From contig NZ_JAUQTA010000001.1 of the NCBI RefSeq assembly GCF_030580915.1, positions 2,046,001-2,110,000 on the forward strand: a stretch of 64,000 nt of DNA, given 5' to 3'. Positions 35,878-43,776 of this stretch are shown one piece after another. Position numbers and translations under genes: made by a program. The DNA is from Nocardioides jiangxiensis (GTDB taxonomy: Bacteria; Actinomycetota; Actinomycetes; Propionibacteriales; Nocardioidaceae). The notes under the pieces were generated by a model. That model saw nothing but the letters and a program-made list of their open reading frames with translations, had not been told where the DNA came from and did no database searches. Positions within the stretch are counted from its first letter, which is position 1, and the number at the start of each line of letters is the position of its first letter.

Positions 35878-37017
35878 ATGGAACTGCCGCCACTCGACCT
35901 GGTCCGCACCCGCGGCCGCACCTCGGTGGCGGCCCGGATCCGTCGCCTGCAGTCGAAGGCGTGGCACATCGGGCAGTGCGCGGTGGCGGCTGCCCTGGCC
36001 TGGTTCGTGGCAGCCGACGTGCTGGGCCACCACGTGCCGTTCTTCGCGCCGGTCGCTGCCGTGGTGGCGCTCGGGACCTCCTACGGGCAACGGCTGCGGC
36101 GGGTCGCCGAGATCGCGGTGGGGGTGGCGCTCGGTGTCTTCATCGGTGACATGTTCGTGCTGGCCGTCGGCAGCGGTGGGTGGCAGATCGGCCTGGTCGT
36201 CGGGTTCGCGATGATCGCGGCGATGCTCCTCGACGGTGGCCAGCTGATCGTCACGCAGTCCGCGGTCCAGGCGATCATCGTGGTCGCGCTCGCCTCGCAG
36301 ACCGGCACCGGCCAGCCCATCGACCGCTGGATCGACGCGCTCGTCGGCGGAGGGTTCGCGCTCCTGGCGGCCGCGGTCGTCCCCGGGGCGCCGCTGCGCC
36401 GTCCCGGCGAGCAGGCGGCCGTCGTGGTCCGCAAGATCGCCGCGCTCCTGCGTGCCGCCGCGGACGTCATGGTGCACGGCGAGGTCGAGCCGGCCATGGC
36501 CCTGCTCGCCGACGCCCGCACCACCGACCGGCTCGTGCGTGAGCTGCGGGCCTTCGCCGACGAGGCGGTCGCGATCACGGTCTCGCCGCTCCAGCACCAC
36601 CACCGCGACCGGATGAAGCAGATGGTCGTCCTCGCCGAGCCCGTCGACAAGGCGCTGCGCACGACGCGGGTGCTGGTCCGGCGCACGGCCGTGGCGGCGT
36701 ACCACCGCGCGCCCGTGCCCCCGCAGTACGCCGAGGTGTGCCGCGAGCTCGCCGACGCGGCCGACCTGGTCGCCCAGGCGCTGGCCGGTGGCGGGGAGAG
36801 CACCGCGGCGCGGGAGGCGCTGCTCCAGGTCGGTCACCGGACCGCAGCGCTCGGCCGCTCGCACGCGCTCTCCGTCGAGGTCGTCCTCGCCATGCTGCGT
36901 GGCCTGACGGCCGACCTGCTCGAGCTCACCGGCATGAGTCCGCTCGAGGCGACCGATGCCCTGCCGCTGCCGAGCCGGGTCTGGCTGGACACCGAGGACC
37001 GTCCCGAGCCGGGGTGA
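35878..37017 (+). CDS. FUSC-family (aromatic acid exporter-like) membrane protein
   Basis: The 379-residue protein has an N-terminal set of about six hydrophobic helices (CAVAAALAWFVAADVLG, PVAAVVALGTSYGQRLRRVAEIAVGVALGVFIGD, IGLVVGFAMIAAMLLDGGQ, AIIVVALAS, ALVGGGFALLAAAVVPG) with the TSYGQRLRR element of FUSC proteins. A cytoplasmic helical C-terminal half follows. Family members export aromatic or other organic acids, but the substrate is unknown. The candidate -10 CAAGAT lies 6 nt before the ATG. Confidence 0.82.
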   Translation: MELPPLDLVRTRGRTSVAARIRRLQSKAWHIGQCAVAAALAWFVAADVLGHHVPFFAPVAAVVALGTSYGQRLRRVAEIAVGVALGVFIGDMFVLAVGSGGWQIGLVVGFAMIAAMLLDGGQLIVTQSAVQAIIVVALASQTGTGQPIDRWIDALVGGGFALLAAAVVPGAPLRRPGEQAAVVVRKIAALLRAAADVMVHGEVEPAMALLADARTTDRLVRELRAFADEAVAITVSPLQHHHRDRMKQMVVLAEPVDKALRTTRVLVRRTAVAAYHRAPVPPQYAEVCRELADAADLVAQALAGGGESTAAREALLQVGHRTAALGRSHALSVEVVLAMLRGLTADLLELTGMSPLEATDALPLPSRVWLDTEDRPEPG

Positions 37018-37054
37018 CGTCGCGAGGTCACCGGCTCCTTGCCAGCATGGGGGG

Positions 37055-38371
37055 ATGGACGAGACCCGCCTTCGGCACATGACGATCGACCTCTGTCTCC
37101 GGGTCGGGGAGCTGCTCCTCTCGTCGGGGGCGGGAGCGGCTGACGTCGTGGCCACCATGCAGTCGGTGGCGCGCCACCTCGGGCTCCGCAACGCGACGGT
37201 CGACGTCACGTTCACCTCGCTGGCGATGTCGTGGCAGCCCGACCCCGGTGAGCCGCCGGTCGCGCTGCTCCGCAACGTCGTCCAGCGGGAGATCGACTAC
37301 CAGGACCTCAGCCGGGTCGACCGGCTGGTCGCGCAGATCCTCGCCGGCGAGGTCGACCTCGTCGCGGCACGGGCGATCGTGGCCAAGGTGAGCTCGACCG
37401 GCCACCGCCGCGGCCGGACCAAGGTGACCCTGGGCTGGGGCGCGATGTCGGCCGGCGTCGCGTTGATGCTCGGTGGTGGAGCGCTGGTCTGCGTGATCGC
37501 GTTCGGCGCCGCTGCGGCCATCGACCGGCTCCAGGCCGCCATGGCCCGGCGGCGGCTGCCGCGCTTCTACCAGCAGGTCGCCGGTGGTGCCGTGGCGACA
37601 CTGATCGCGGTCGTGACGGCGTCCCTGGACTCCTCGCTCGATCCCTCCCTCGTGGTCACCGCCAACATCGTCATGCTGCTCTCCGGCATCGGCTTCATGG
37701 GTGCGCTGCAGGACTGCCTGACCGGCTTCTACGTCACCGGCAGTGCCCGGATCACGGAGGCGCTGCTGGCCACTGCCGGCATCATCGCGGGGGTCAGCGG
37801 TGGCCTGTCGTTCGCCCACGTCGTCCACGTCGACGTGGGCCGGATCGAGCAGTGGCACAACACGCTGCAGGGCGTCGCGGTGGTCGTCGTCGGTGCGGCG
37901 ATCTGTGCCGCCGGCTTCGCCTACGCGTCGCACGCGCCGAAGCGGACCCTGGTGCCGGTCGCCTCGCTCGCGGCCCTTGCCCTCCTGGTCTCGCGCCAGA
38001 TCCAGGCGGGAGGCTTCGGTGCCACCTGGGGCACCGGGGTGGCGGCGTTCGTCGTCGGTCTGCTCGCCTGGACGCTGAGCCGGTGGTTCGCGGTGCCGCC
38101 GCTCGTCATCGTCGTCTCCGCGGTGGTCCCGATGCTGCCCGGCTTCGCGATCTACGGCGGCCTCTCCGAGCTCGGTGGCGACAGCGCCAACCCCGCGGCG
38201 GGGATCCTCTCCCTGGTCACCGCGGCCTCGATCTCCCTGGCGCTGGCCGCCGGGGTGATCCTCGGGGAGTACGTCGCCCAGCCGGTCACCCGCGAGGCCC
38301 GGCGCCTGGAACGCCGCCTCGCCGGGCCCCGGCTCGTCGGTCCGCTGCGAGCCAAGTCAGCAGGTCGCTGA
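37055..38371 (+). CDS. Threonine/serine exporter (ThrE) family protein
   Basis: The 438-residue membrane protein has the ThrE N-terminal domain (LCLRVGELLLSSGAGAADVVATMQSVARHLGLRNATVDVTFTSLAMSW) followed by about ten hydrophobic segments, including the DUF3815-like C-terminal half (GFGATWGTGVAAFVVGLLAWTLSRWFAVPPLVIVVSAVVPMLPGFAIYGGL). The combined length matches Corynebacterium ThrE. It likely exports small amino acids or related compounds. It lies 37 bp after the FUSC gene on the same strand, giving two adjacent exporters. Confidence 0.88.
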   Translation: MDETRLRHMTIDLCLRVGELLLSSGAGAADVVATMQSVARHLGLRNATVDVTFTSLAMSWQPDPGEPPVALLRNVVQREIDYQDLSRVDRLVAQILAGEVDLVAARAIVAKVSSTGHRRGRTKVTLGWGAMSAGVALMLGGGALVCVIAFGAAAAIDRLQAAMARRRLPRFYQQVAGGAVATLIAVVTASLDSSLDPSLVVTANIVMLLSGIGFMGALQDCLTGFYVTGSARITEALLATAGIIAGVSGGLSFAHVVHVDVGRIEQWHNTLQGVAVVVVGAAICAAGFAYASHAPKRTLVPVASLAALALLVSRQIQAGGFGATWGTGVAAFVVGLLAWTLSRWFAVPPLVIVVSAVVPMLPGFAIYGGLSELGGDSANPAAGILSLVTAASISLALAAGVILGEYVAQPVTREARRLERRLAGPRLVGPLRAKSAGR

Positions 38372-38553
38372 GCGGTCGCCGAGCGCCCGTCGAGGGGTCG
38401 TCGGGCGGCTGTCGAGCGGGCGGACGGACCCCGGGTTCCCGGATCCGTCCGACTTGTCCATTGCCAGCGCGTCGTCCGCAGGTGCACCGTTGAGGGACGC
38501 CGGAGCGGGAGGCCGTTCGAGGGGACCGGCGATTCACTCCAGGAGTCATGTCG

Positions 38554-39738
38554 ATGAGGAAGTTCCTTCCGTCCGTGGTCATCGCGCTCGTTGCGGGGTC
38601 GTTCTCGCTCGCGCCGCCGGCCGCAGACGCCGCAGGCCAGCGCCTGCACCCGGTCGCCGTCTGCGGCACCCCGGCGCCCGGCTCGGCTGCGTGCCACGCC
38701 AAGGTGATGGTGAACGGGTCCGGCGTGGTGCCGGCCTCGACCACGCCGGCCGCCTCGGCGCTCACGCCGGCACAGCTGCAGGACGCCTACAAGCTGACCG
38801 GGCTGACCTCGGGCGCGAAGACGGTGGCCATCGTCGACGCCTACGGCTACACCAGCCTCGAGCGCGACCTCGCGACGTACCGCTCCTACTTCGGGCTGCC
38901 GGCGTGTACCACCGCCAGCGGCTGCCTGAAGATCGTCGACCAGAACGGCGGCACCAGCCTGCCGCGCATGGACGTCGGCTGGGCCGGCGAGCAGGCGCTC
39001 GACGTCGACGCCGTCTCGGCGATCTGCCCCGACTGCAAGATCGTCGTGGTGCAGGCGAAGACCGCGTCGTTCGCCAACCTGGGTGCCGCGGTCAACACGG
39101 CCGCGAAGATGGCCGGCGTGGTGGCGATCTCCAACTCCTACGGCTCCAGCAGCGATGCCTCCGACGCCAGCTACGGCAGCTACTACAACCACCCGGGCAT
39201 CGCGATCACCGCGTCGACCGGCGACAACGGCTACCAGGGCGGCTCCTACCCGGCGTCCTCGACGTACACGACCGCAGTCGGCGGCACCTCCCTGGTCAAG
39301 GACGGCAGTGCACGTGGCTGGAGCGAGTCGGCGTGGAGCGGCGCGGGCTCGGGCTGCTCCACGTACAACGCCAAGCCGTCGTTCCAGAACGCGGTGCCGA
39401 CCGGCTGTGCCAAGCGCGCGATGGCCGACGTCTCCGCGGCGGCCGACCCCGGCAAGGGCGGCATGGCGGTCTACTACCCGACGAGCCGCTCCACCTCCAC
39501 GTGGGCGCAGGTCGGTGGCACGAGCGAGTCGGCGCCGATCATCGCCTCGGTCTACGCGCTGGGAAGCAACTCGCTCGCGGGCTACCCCAACGCGGTGCCC
39601 TACGCGCACACGGCGAACCTCTTCGACGTCACCAGCGGCAGCAACGGCACCTGCCCGACGTCGCAGTGGTGCAACGCCGGCTCGGGCTGGGACGGTCCGA
39701 CCGGTCTCGGTACGCCGAACGGCGCCGGCGCCTTCTGA
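38554..39738 (+). CDS. Secreted sedolisin-like (S53) serine peptidase with short pro-region
   Basis: The product is 394 residues with a signal peptide (ending near ADAAG). The sedolisin triad is visible: Glu and Asp in GEQALDVDA (spacing E-x3-D), the oxyanion Asp in ASTGDNGY, and the nucleophile Ser in VGGTSESAP. The C-terminal calcium-site region (FDVTSGSNG ... GSGWDGPTGLGTPNG) is also present. The region between the signal peptide and the catalytic domain is only about 60 residues, far shorter than the ~180-residue pro-domain usual in S53. The ATG at 38554 was chosen because AGGAG (38541-38545) is 8 nt upstream; the ATG at 38548 is too close. Confidence 0.88.
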   Translation: MRKFLPSVVIALVAGSFSLAPPAADAAGQRLHPVAVCGTPAPGSAACHAKVMVNGSGVVPASTTPAASALTPAQLQDAYKLTGLTSGAKTVAIVDAYGYTSLERDLATYRSYFGLPACTTASGCLKIVDQNGGTSLPRMDVGWAGEQALDVDAVSAICPDCKIVVVQAKTASFANLGAAVNTAAKMAGVVAISNSYGSSSDASDASYGSYYNHPGIAITASTGDNGYQGGSYPASSTYTTAVGGTSLVKDGSARGWSESAWSGAGSGCSTYNAKPSFQNAVPTGCAKRAMADVSAAADPGKGGMAVYYPTSRSTSTWAQVGGTSESAPIIASVYALGSNSLAGYPNAVPYAHTANLFDVTSGSNGTCPTSQWCNAGSGWDGPTGLGTPNGAGAF

Positions 39739-39742
39739 CCGC

Positions 39743-39851
39743 GAGACGGGGCTCGTGCCCACGCGAGACGGGGCTTGTGCAGGGAATCCCTGCACAAGCC
39801 CCGTCTCGGCGCTGCACGGGCCTCGTCTCGGCGTTGCACGAGGCCCGTCTC
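39743..39851. repeat. Dispersed module repeat, site C: two direct and three inverted units, 22-nt period
   Basis: Direct cores are at 39743-39758 and 39765-39780. Inverted cores are at 39792-39807, 39814-39829 and 39836-39851. Neighbouring same-orientation units are 22 nt apart. Positions 39764-39784 pair perfectly with 39788-39808 around AAT. The inner stem differs from site A by a compensatory C-G to G-C change. The site lies between the convergent protease and SDR genes. Confidence 0.93.
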
Positions 39852-39855
39852 GGCG

Positions 39856-40698
39856 TCAGTGCTTCTTCTTGGTGGCCTTCATGACCCGGCCGGAGCCGAG
39901 CGCGATCAGGTCCTGGTAGCGCGAGCCCGTGAACTTGCCGAAGTTGTGCACGGCGTGGGCGTCGATGCCGATCAGCAGACGGGCCTTGTCCTTCTTGACC
40001 GCCTTGAGGATCTGCTGCGCGGCGGACTCGGCGGTGGTGCGCGCGAGGTACTTGTCGAAGAGCTCGGCCGTCTTGGCCTGGTCCTCGCCCTCCGAGACGC
40101 GGGCGTTGCGGGCGATCGCGGTCTTGATGCCACCCGGGTGCACGACGGTGACGCCGACGCCGGTCTTGTTGGCGAGCATCTCCTCGCGGATCGCCTCGGT
40201 CATGCCGCGCACGGCGTACTTCGTCGCGTTGTACGCCGACTGGCCGGGCATCGAGACCAGGCCGAAGAGCGAGGAGATGTTGACCAGGTGGCCATCGCCT
40301 GACGCGATCAGGTGCGGCAGGAACTCCTTCGAGCCGTGCACGACGCCCCAGAAGTTGATGCCGACGATCCAGTCGATGTCCTTGTACTCCAGCTCGGTGA
40401 AGTCACCGGCCAGGGCGACGCCGGCGTTGTTGACGACCAGGTTGACCCGGCCGAAGTGGTCGACGACCGACGCGGCGTACGCCTGGAAGGCAGCGCGGTC
40501 CGCGACGTCGAGCTTCGCCGTCTGGACGTCGGGGGAGCCGGCGGCGCGCGCCTTCTCCGCGGTCTCGGCGAGGCCGATCTCGTTGACGTCGGAGATGGCG
40601 AGCAGGGCGCCCTTCTTCGCGGCCTCGACGGCGAGGGCCTGGCCGATGCCGGAACCGGCACCGGTGATGACGACGACCTTGTCCTTCAGGGACTTCAT
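39856..40698 (-). CDS. Short-chain dehydrogenase/reductase (SDR), copy 1
   Basis: The 280-residue NAD(P)-dependent enzyme has the Rossmann motif VITGAGSGIGQAL (TGxxxGxG), NNAGVAL, the catalytic Ser in LVNISSLFGLVSMPG and YNATKYAVRG (Tyr-x3-Lys). The C-terminus (KDKARLLIGIDAHAVHNFGKFTGSRYQDLIALGSGRVMK) is nearly shared with the next SDR gene, so the two are recent paralogues. It is the last gene of a minus-strand operon with SDR copy 2 and a Baeyer-Villiger-type monooxygenase. Confidence 0.92.
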   Translation of the reverse strand: MKSLKDKVVVITGAGSGIGQALAVEAAKKGALLAISDVNEIGLAETAEKARAAGSPDVQTAKLDVADRAAFQAYAASVVDHFGRVNLVVNNAGVALAGDFTELEYKDIDWIVGINFWGVVHGSKEFLPHLIASGDGHLVNISSLFGLVSMPGQSAYNATKYAVRGMTEAIREEMLANKTGVGVTVVHPGGIKTAIARNARVSEGEDQAKTAELFDKYLARTTAESAAQQILKAVKKDKARLLIGIDAHAVHNFGKFTGSRYQDLIALGSGRVMKATKKKH

Positions 40699-40746
40699 GC
40701 TGGGTTGCTCCTGAGCGTTGGGTGAGGTGGGGCGATTCTGCCGGGA

Positions 40747-41577
40747 TCAGCGGTTGCCGGGAAGGACGAGCTTCTTGCCCAGCGCGAAGACGTCCTGGTA
40801 GCGCGAGCCGGCGAACTTGGTGAGGTTGTGCAGTGCGTGCGCGTCCAGGCCGACGAGCAGCCGGGCCTGGTCCTTGCGCACGGCGCCCCAGATGATCTTC
40901 GCCGCCTTGGCCGGGTCCATCCGGCCCAGCTTCTCGAACGCCGCGTTCAGGGCGTCGGCGTCCTCGTGGGCGGTGGTGCGGCCGTTGCGGACGATGCCGG
41001 TGCGGATGCCGCCGGGGTGAACGCAGGTGACGCCGACCGGATGCTTCGCGACCAGCATCTCCTCGCGCAGTGCCTCGGTGAAGCCGCGGACGGCGTACTT
41101 GGAGGCGTTGTACGCCGACTGGCCCGGCACCGAGAAGAGGCCGAAGATCGAGCTGATGTTGACCACGTGGCCGTCGCCCGAGGCGATCAGGTGGGGGAGG
41201 AACGCCTTGGTGCCGGTGATGACGCCGTCGACGTTGATGCCCATGATCCAGTCGAACTCCTCGAGGGTCATGTCCTCGAAGTCGCCGGTCATGGTGACGC
41301 CGGCGTTGTTGACGATGACGTTGACCCGGCCGAAGTAGCGGGCGACCTCGTCGGCGTACGCCAGGAAGGCGGGGCGGTCGGCGACGTCCAGCTTCGCGCT
41401 GTGGACGTCGACGGCGCCGGCGTCCTTGGCGAGCGCCACGGTCTCGGCCAGGCCGGCCTCGTTGACGTCCGAGATCGCGACGAGCGCGCCCTCGCCCGCG
41501 GCGTGGACGGCGAGCGCGCGGCCGATGCCGGAGCCGGCACCGGTGATGACGACGACCTTGTCCTTGAGGGTCTTCAT
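40747..41577 (-). CDS. Short-chain dehydrogenase/reductase (SDR), copy 2
   Basis: The 276-residue protein has VITGAGSGIGRAL, NNAGVTM, VVNISSIFGLFSVPG and YNASKYAVRG, all catalytic residues intact. It aligns along its full length with SDR copy 1, the most divergent part being residues about 195-225. GAAAGG lies about 10 nt before the ATG. It follows the flavin monooxygenase gene by 14 bp. A role in oxidising an alcohol to the ketone substrate of the monooxygenase is plausible but inferred. Confidence 0.92.
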   Translation of the reverse strand: MKTLKDKVVVITGAGSGIGRALAVHAAGEGALVAISDVNEAGLAETVALAKDAGAVDVHSAKLDVADRPAFLAYADEVARYFGRVNVIVNNAGVTMTGDFEDMTLEEFDWIMGINVDGVITGTKAFLPHLIASGDGHVVNISSIFGLFSVPGQSAYNASKYAVRGFTEALREEMLVAKHPVGVTCVHPGGIRTGIVRNGRTTAHEDADALNAAFEKLGRMDPAKAAKIIWGAVRKDQARLLVGLDAHALHNLTKFAGSRYQDVFALGKKLVLPGNR

Positions 41578-41591
41578 GTCTGTGTCGCCTT

Positions 41592-43082
41592 TCAGGCCGG
41601 GGTGCCGACGTACTTGTCGAGGTCGAAGCGGGAGAGGTGGTTGCGGAAGGTGAAGGTCTGGCCCGGCCACAGGGTGGTGTTGTTGCCGAACTCGTCGACG
41701 TACCAGCTGGCACAGCCGCCGGTGACCCACACCGTGGGCTGCATGCGGCGCTGGACCTCGTCGTTCCACGCGTCCTGTGCCTCGAGGGTGGGCTCGACCG
41801 CGGCCAGGCCCTCGCGGCGCAGCGTGCGGGCCGCGTCGACGATGTAGCGGACCTGCGACTCGATGATGAAGATGATCGAGCTGTGGCCGAGTGCGGTGTT
41901 GGGACCGACGATCTGGAAGAGGTTCGGGAAGCCGTGGATGGTCGTGCCCTTGTAGGCGCGCATGCCCTTCTCGCCCCACACCTCGGCCAGGGTGCGGCCG
42001 CCCTTGCCGGTGATGTGGCCGGCGATCGGCTGGTCGGTGACGTGGAAGCCGGTGGCGATCACGAGGACGTCGATCTCGCGCTCGACGCCGTCCTTGTCGA
42101 CGATCGAGTTCGGGCGGATCTCGGCGATGCCGGAGGTGACCAGGTCGACGTTGTCGGACGCGATCGCCGGGTACCACTTGTTGGAGACCAGGATCCGCTT
42201 GCAGCCCGCGCGGTAGTCGGGGGTGACCGCGGCGCGGAGCTCGGGGTCCTTGATCGCCTTGGCGATGTTCTGCTTGCCCTGGAGCTCGACCAGCTTGAGG
42301 AGCGCCGGGAACTTCGCGAACGCCGGAACCCGGCCCTCGAGGGTCGCGTAGACGCCGGCGCGGACCGCGCGCTGGACCCCCGGGACGTGGCGGAACGCCA
42401 GCTTCTCGAGCCTGCTGAACGCGCGCTCGTTGCGGGGGATGATCCAGTTCGGCGTGCGCTGGTAGACGTCCACGCGGCCGGCGATCTTCTGCAGCTCGGG
42501 GACGAGCTGGATCGCCGAGGCACCCGTGCCGATGACCGCGATGCGCTTGCCGGCCAGGTCGACGTCGTGGTTCCAGCGGGCGGAGTGGAAGGTGTCGCCG
42601 GCGAAGGAGTCGATGCCCTTGATGTCGGGCAGCGAGGGCTCGGAGAGGCCGCCGGAGCCCGAGATCAGGGTCTTCGCGGCGTAGGTGCGCTTCGTGCGCC
42701 CGTCCACCGAGCCGGTCGTGACGATCCAGCGCCGCGTCGCCTCGTCCCAGACGGAGTTGTGCACCGCGGTCTCGAGGACGACGCGGTCGAGGATGCCGGC
42801 CTTCTCGGCGACGCCCTTGGTGTACTCCCAGATCTCCCGCTGCGGCGAGTAGACCTTGGACCAGTCGGGGTTGAGGGCGAAGGAGTAGCTGTAGAGCTGG
42901 CTCGGGACGTCGCACTCCGCGCCCGGGTAGGTGTTGATGTGCCACGTGCCACCGACGTCGCTGTCCTTCTCGATGACGACGAAGTCGGTCTCGCCGGCCT
43001 CGTCGAGCTTGATGGCGGCACAGAGGCCGGCGAAGCCGGCGCCGATGATGAGGTGGTCGACCTCGGTGATCCGGGATGTCAT
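41592..43082 (-). CDS. Flavin-containing monooxygenase, Baeyer-Villiger type
   Basis: The 496-residue enzyme has an FAD site LIIGAGFAGLCAAIKL near the N-terminus, the GTWHINTYPGAECDVPS segment of BVMOs, the fingerprint FAGDTFHSARWNHD (FxGxxxHxxxW) and the NADP site AVIGTGASAIQLVPE. The C-terminus has GFPNLFQIVGPNTALGHSSIIFIIE. Such enzymes convert ketones to esters or lactones in cyclic ketone, terpene or steroid breakdown. It heads an operon with two SDRs and is divergent from a TetR gene that probably controls it. Confidence 0.93.
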   Translation of the reverse strand: MTSRITEVDHLIIGAGFAGLCAAIKLDEAGETDFVVIEKDSDVGGTWHINTYPGAECDVPSQLYSYSFALNPDWSKVYSPQREIWEYTKGVAEKAGILDRVVLETAVHNSVWDEATRRWIVTTGSVDGRTKRTYAAKTLISGSGGLSEPSLPDIKGIDSFAGDTFHSARWNHDVDLAGKRIAVIGTGASAIQLVPELQKIAGRVDVYQRTPNWIIPRNERAFSRLEKLAFRHVPGVQRAVRAGVYATLEGRVPAFAKFPALLKLVELQGKQNIAKAIKDPELRAAVTPDYRAGCKRILVSNKWYPAIASDNVDLVTSGIAEIRPNSIVDKDGVEREIDVLVIATGFHVTDQPIAGHITGKGGRTLAEVWGEKGMRAYKGTTIHGFPNLFQIVGPNTALGHSSIIFIIESQVRYIVDAARTLRREGLAAVEPTLEAQDAWNDEVQRRMQPTVWVTGGCASWYVDEFGNNTTLWPGQTFTFRNHLSRFDLDKYVGTPA

Positions 43083-43092
43083 GCGTCGAGAG

Positions 43093-43140
43093 TAGGGACG
43101 CTGTTGAACAAGCGTCAATAGCGTTGTTGACCGTGGTTCA
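43093..43140. promoter_or_regulatory. Candidate TetR operator and divergent promoters
   Basis: The 63-bp gap between the monooxygenase and TetR starts is AT-rich for this genome. AACAA (43109-43113) and TTGTT (43126-43130), with AACAAGCG and GCGTTGTT as imperfect half-sites, form a dyad that a TetR dimer could bind. GTTGAACAAG lies to the left and GTTGACC to the right. Confidence 0.5.
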
Positions 43141-43145
43141 GTAAG

Positions 43146-43766
43146 ATGCGCCACATGGCCACCCGGACCCGGCTCTCGCCCGAGCAGCGCCGCGAGCAGC
43201 TCCTCGCCTTCGGCGTCGCGTGGATCGCCGACAAGCCGTTCGACGAGCTCTCGCTGGACCTCCTCGCCGAGCACACCGGCGTCTCGCGCGGCCTGCTGTA
43301 CCACTACTTCGGTGGCAAGCAGGAGTACCAGTACGCCGTCCTGCAGCGCCTCTCCGACGACCTCTTCGAGGCGACCGCACCGGTCGACCACCCCGACATG
43401 GTGCAGCGCATGCGCGTCTCGCTGGAGAACTTCGTGCGGTGGGTGCGGGAGCACCGCACGTCGTACGAGGAGTTCCTCGCCGCCGCGCGTGGTGGCGGCA
43501 GCCCGGAGGTGGCTGCGATCTACGCCCGGGGCCGCGACGCGCTCACCGACCGCATCTTCGAGTCGGCCACCACCGAGGAGCTCGCCGCCTACGGCATCGT
43601 CGACTCGGCTGCGACCCGCCTCTTCGCCCGAGGCTGGGCGACCATGGTCGAGGACGTCGTGCGAGCATGGCTCGACGAGCCCGGGGACCTCACCGAGGAC
43701 GCGATGATCGATGCGTTCACCCTGTCGCTCGGCGGCATCCTCGGGCTCGTCGCTCCGCTTGCCTGA
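43146..43766 (+). CDS. TetR/AcrR-family transcriptional regulator
   Basis: The 206-residue protein has an N-terminal helix-turn-helix (FDELSLDLLAEHTGVSRGLLYHYFGGKQEYQYAVL) and a ligand-binding C-terminal domain resembling TetR_C (VREHRTSYEEFLAAARGGG ... FARGWATMVEDVVRAWL). It is divergent from the monooxygenase-SDR operon over a shared promoter region with a dyad, so it likely represses that operon and responds to a ketone or related hydrophobic inducer. A start at the second ATG, three codons later, is equally possible. Confidence 0.92.
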   Translation: MRHMATRTRLSPEQRREQLLAFGVAWIADKPFDELSLDLLAEHTGVSRGLLYHYFGGKQEYQYAVLQRLSDDLFEATAPVDHPDMVQRMRVSLENFVRWVREHRTSYEEFLAAARGGGSPEVAAIYARGRDALTDRIFESATTEELAAYGIVDSAATRLFARGWATMVEDVVRAWLDEPGDLTEDAMIDAFTLSLGGILGLVAPLA

Positions 43767-43776
43767 CCCCGCGGTG

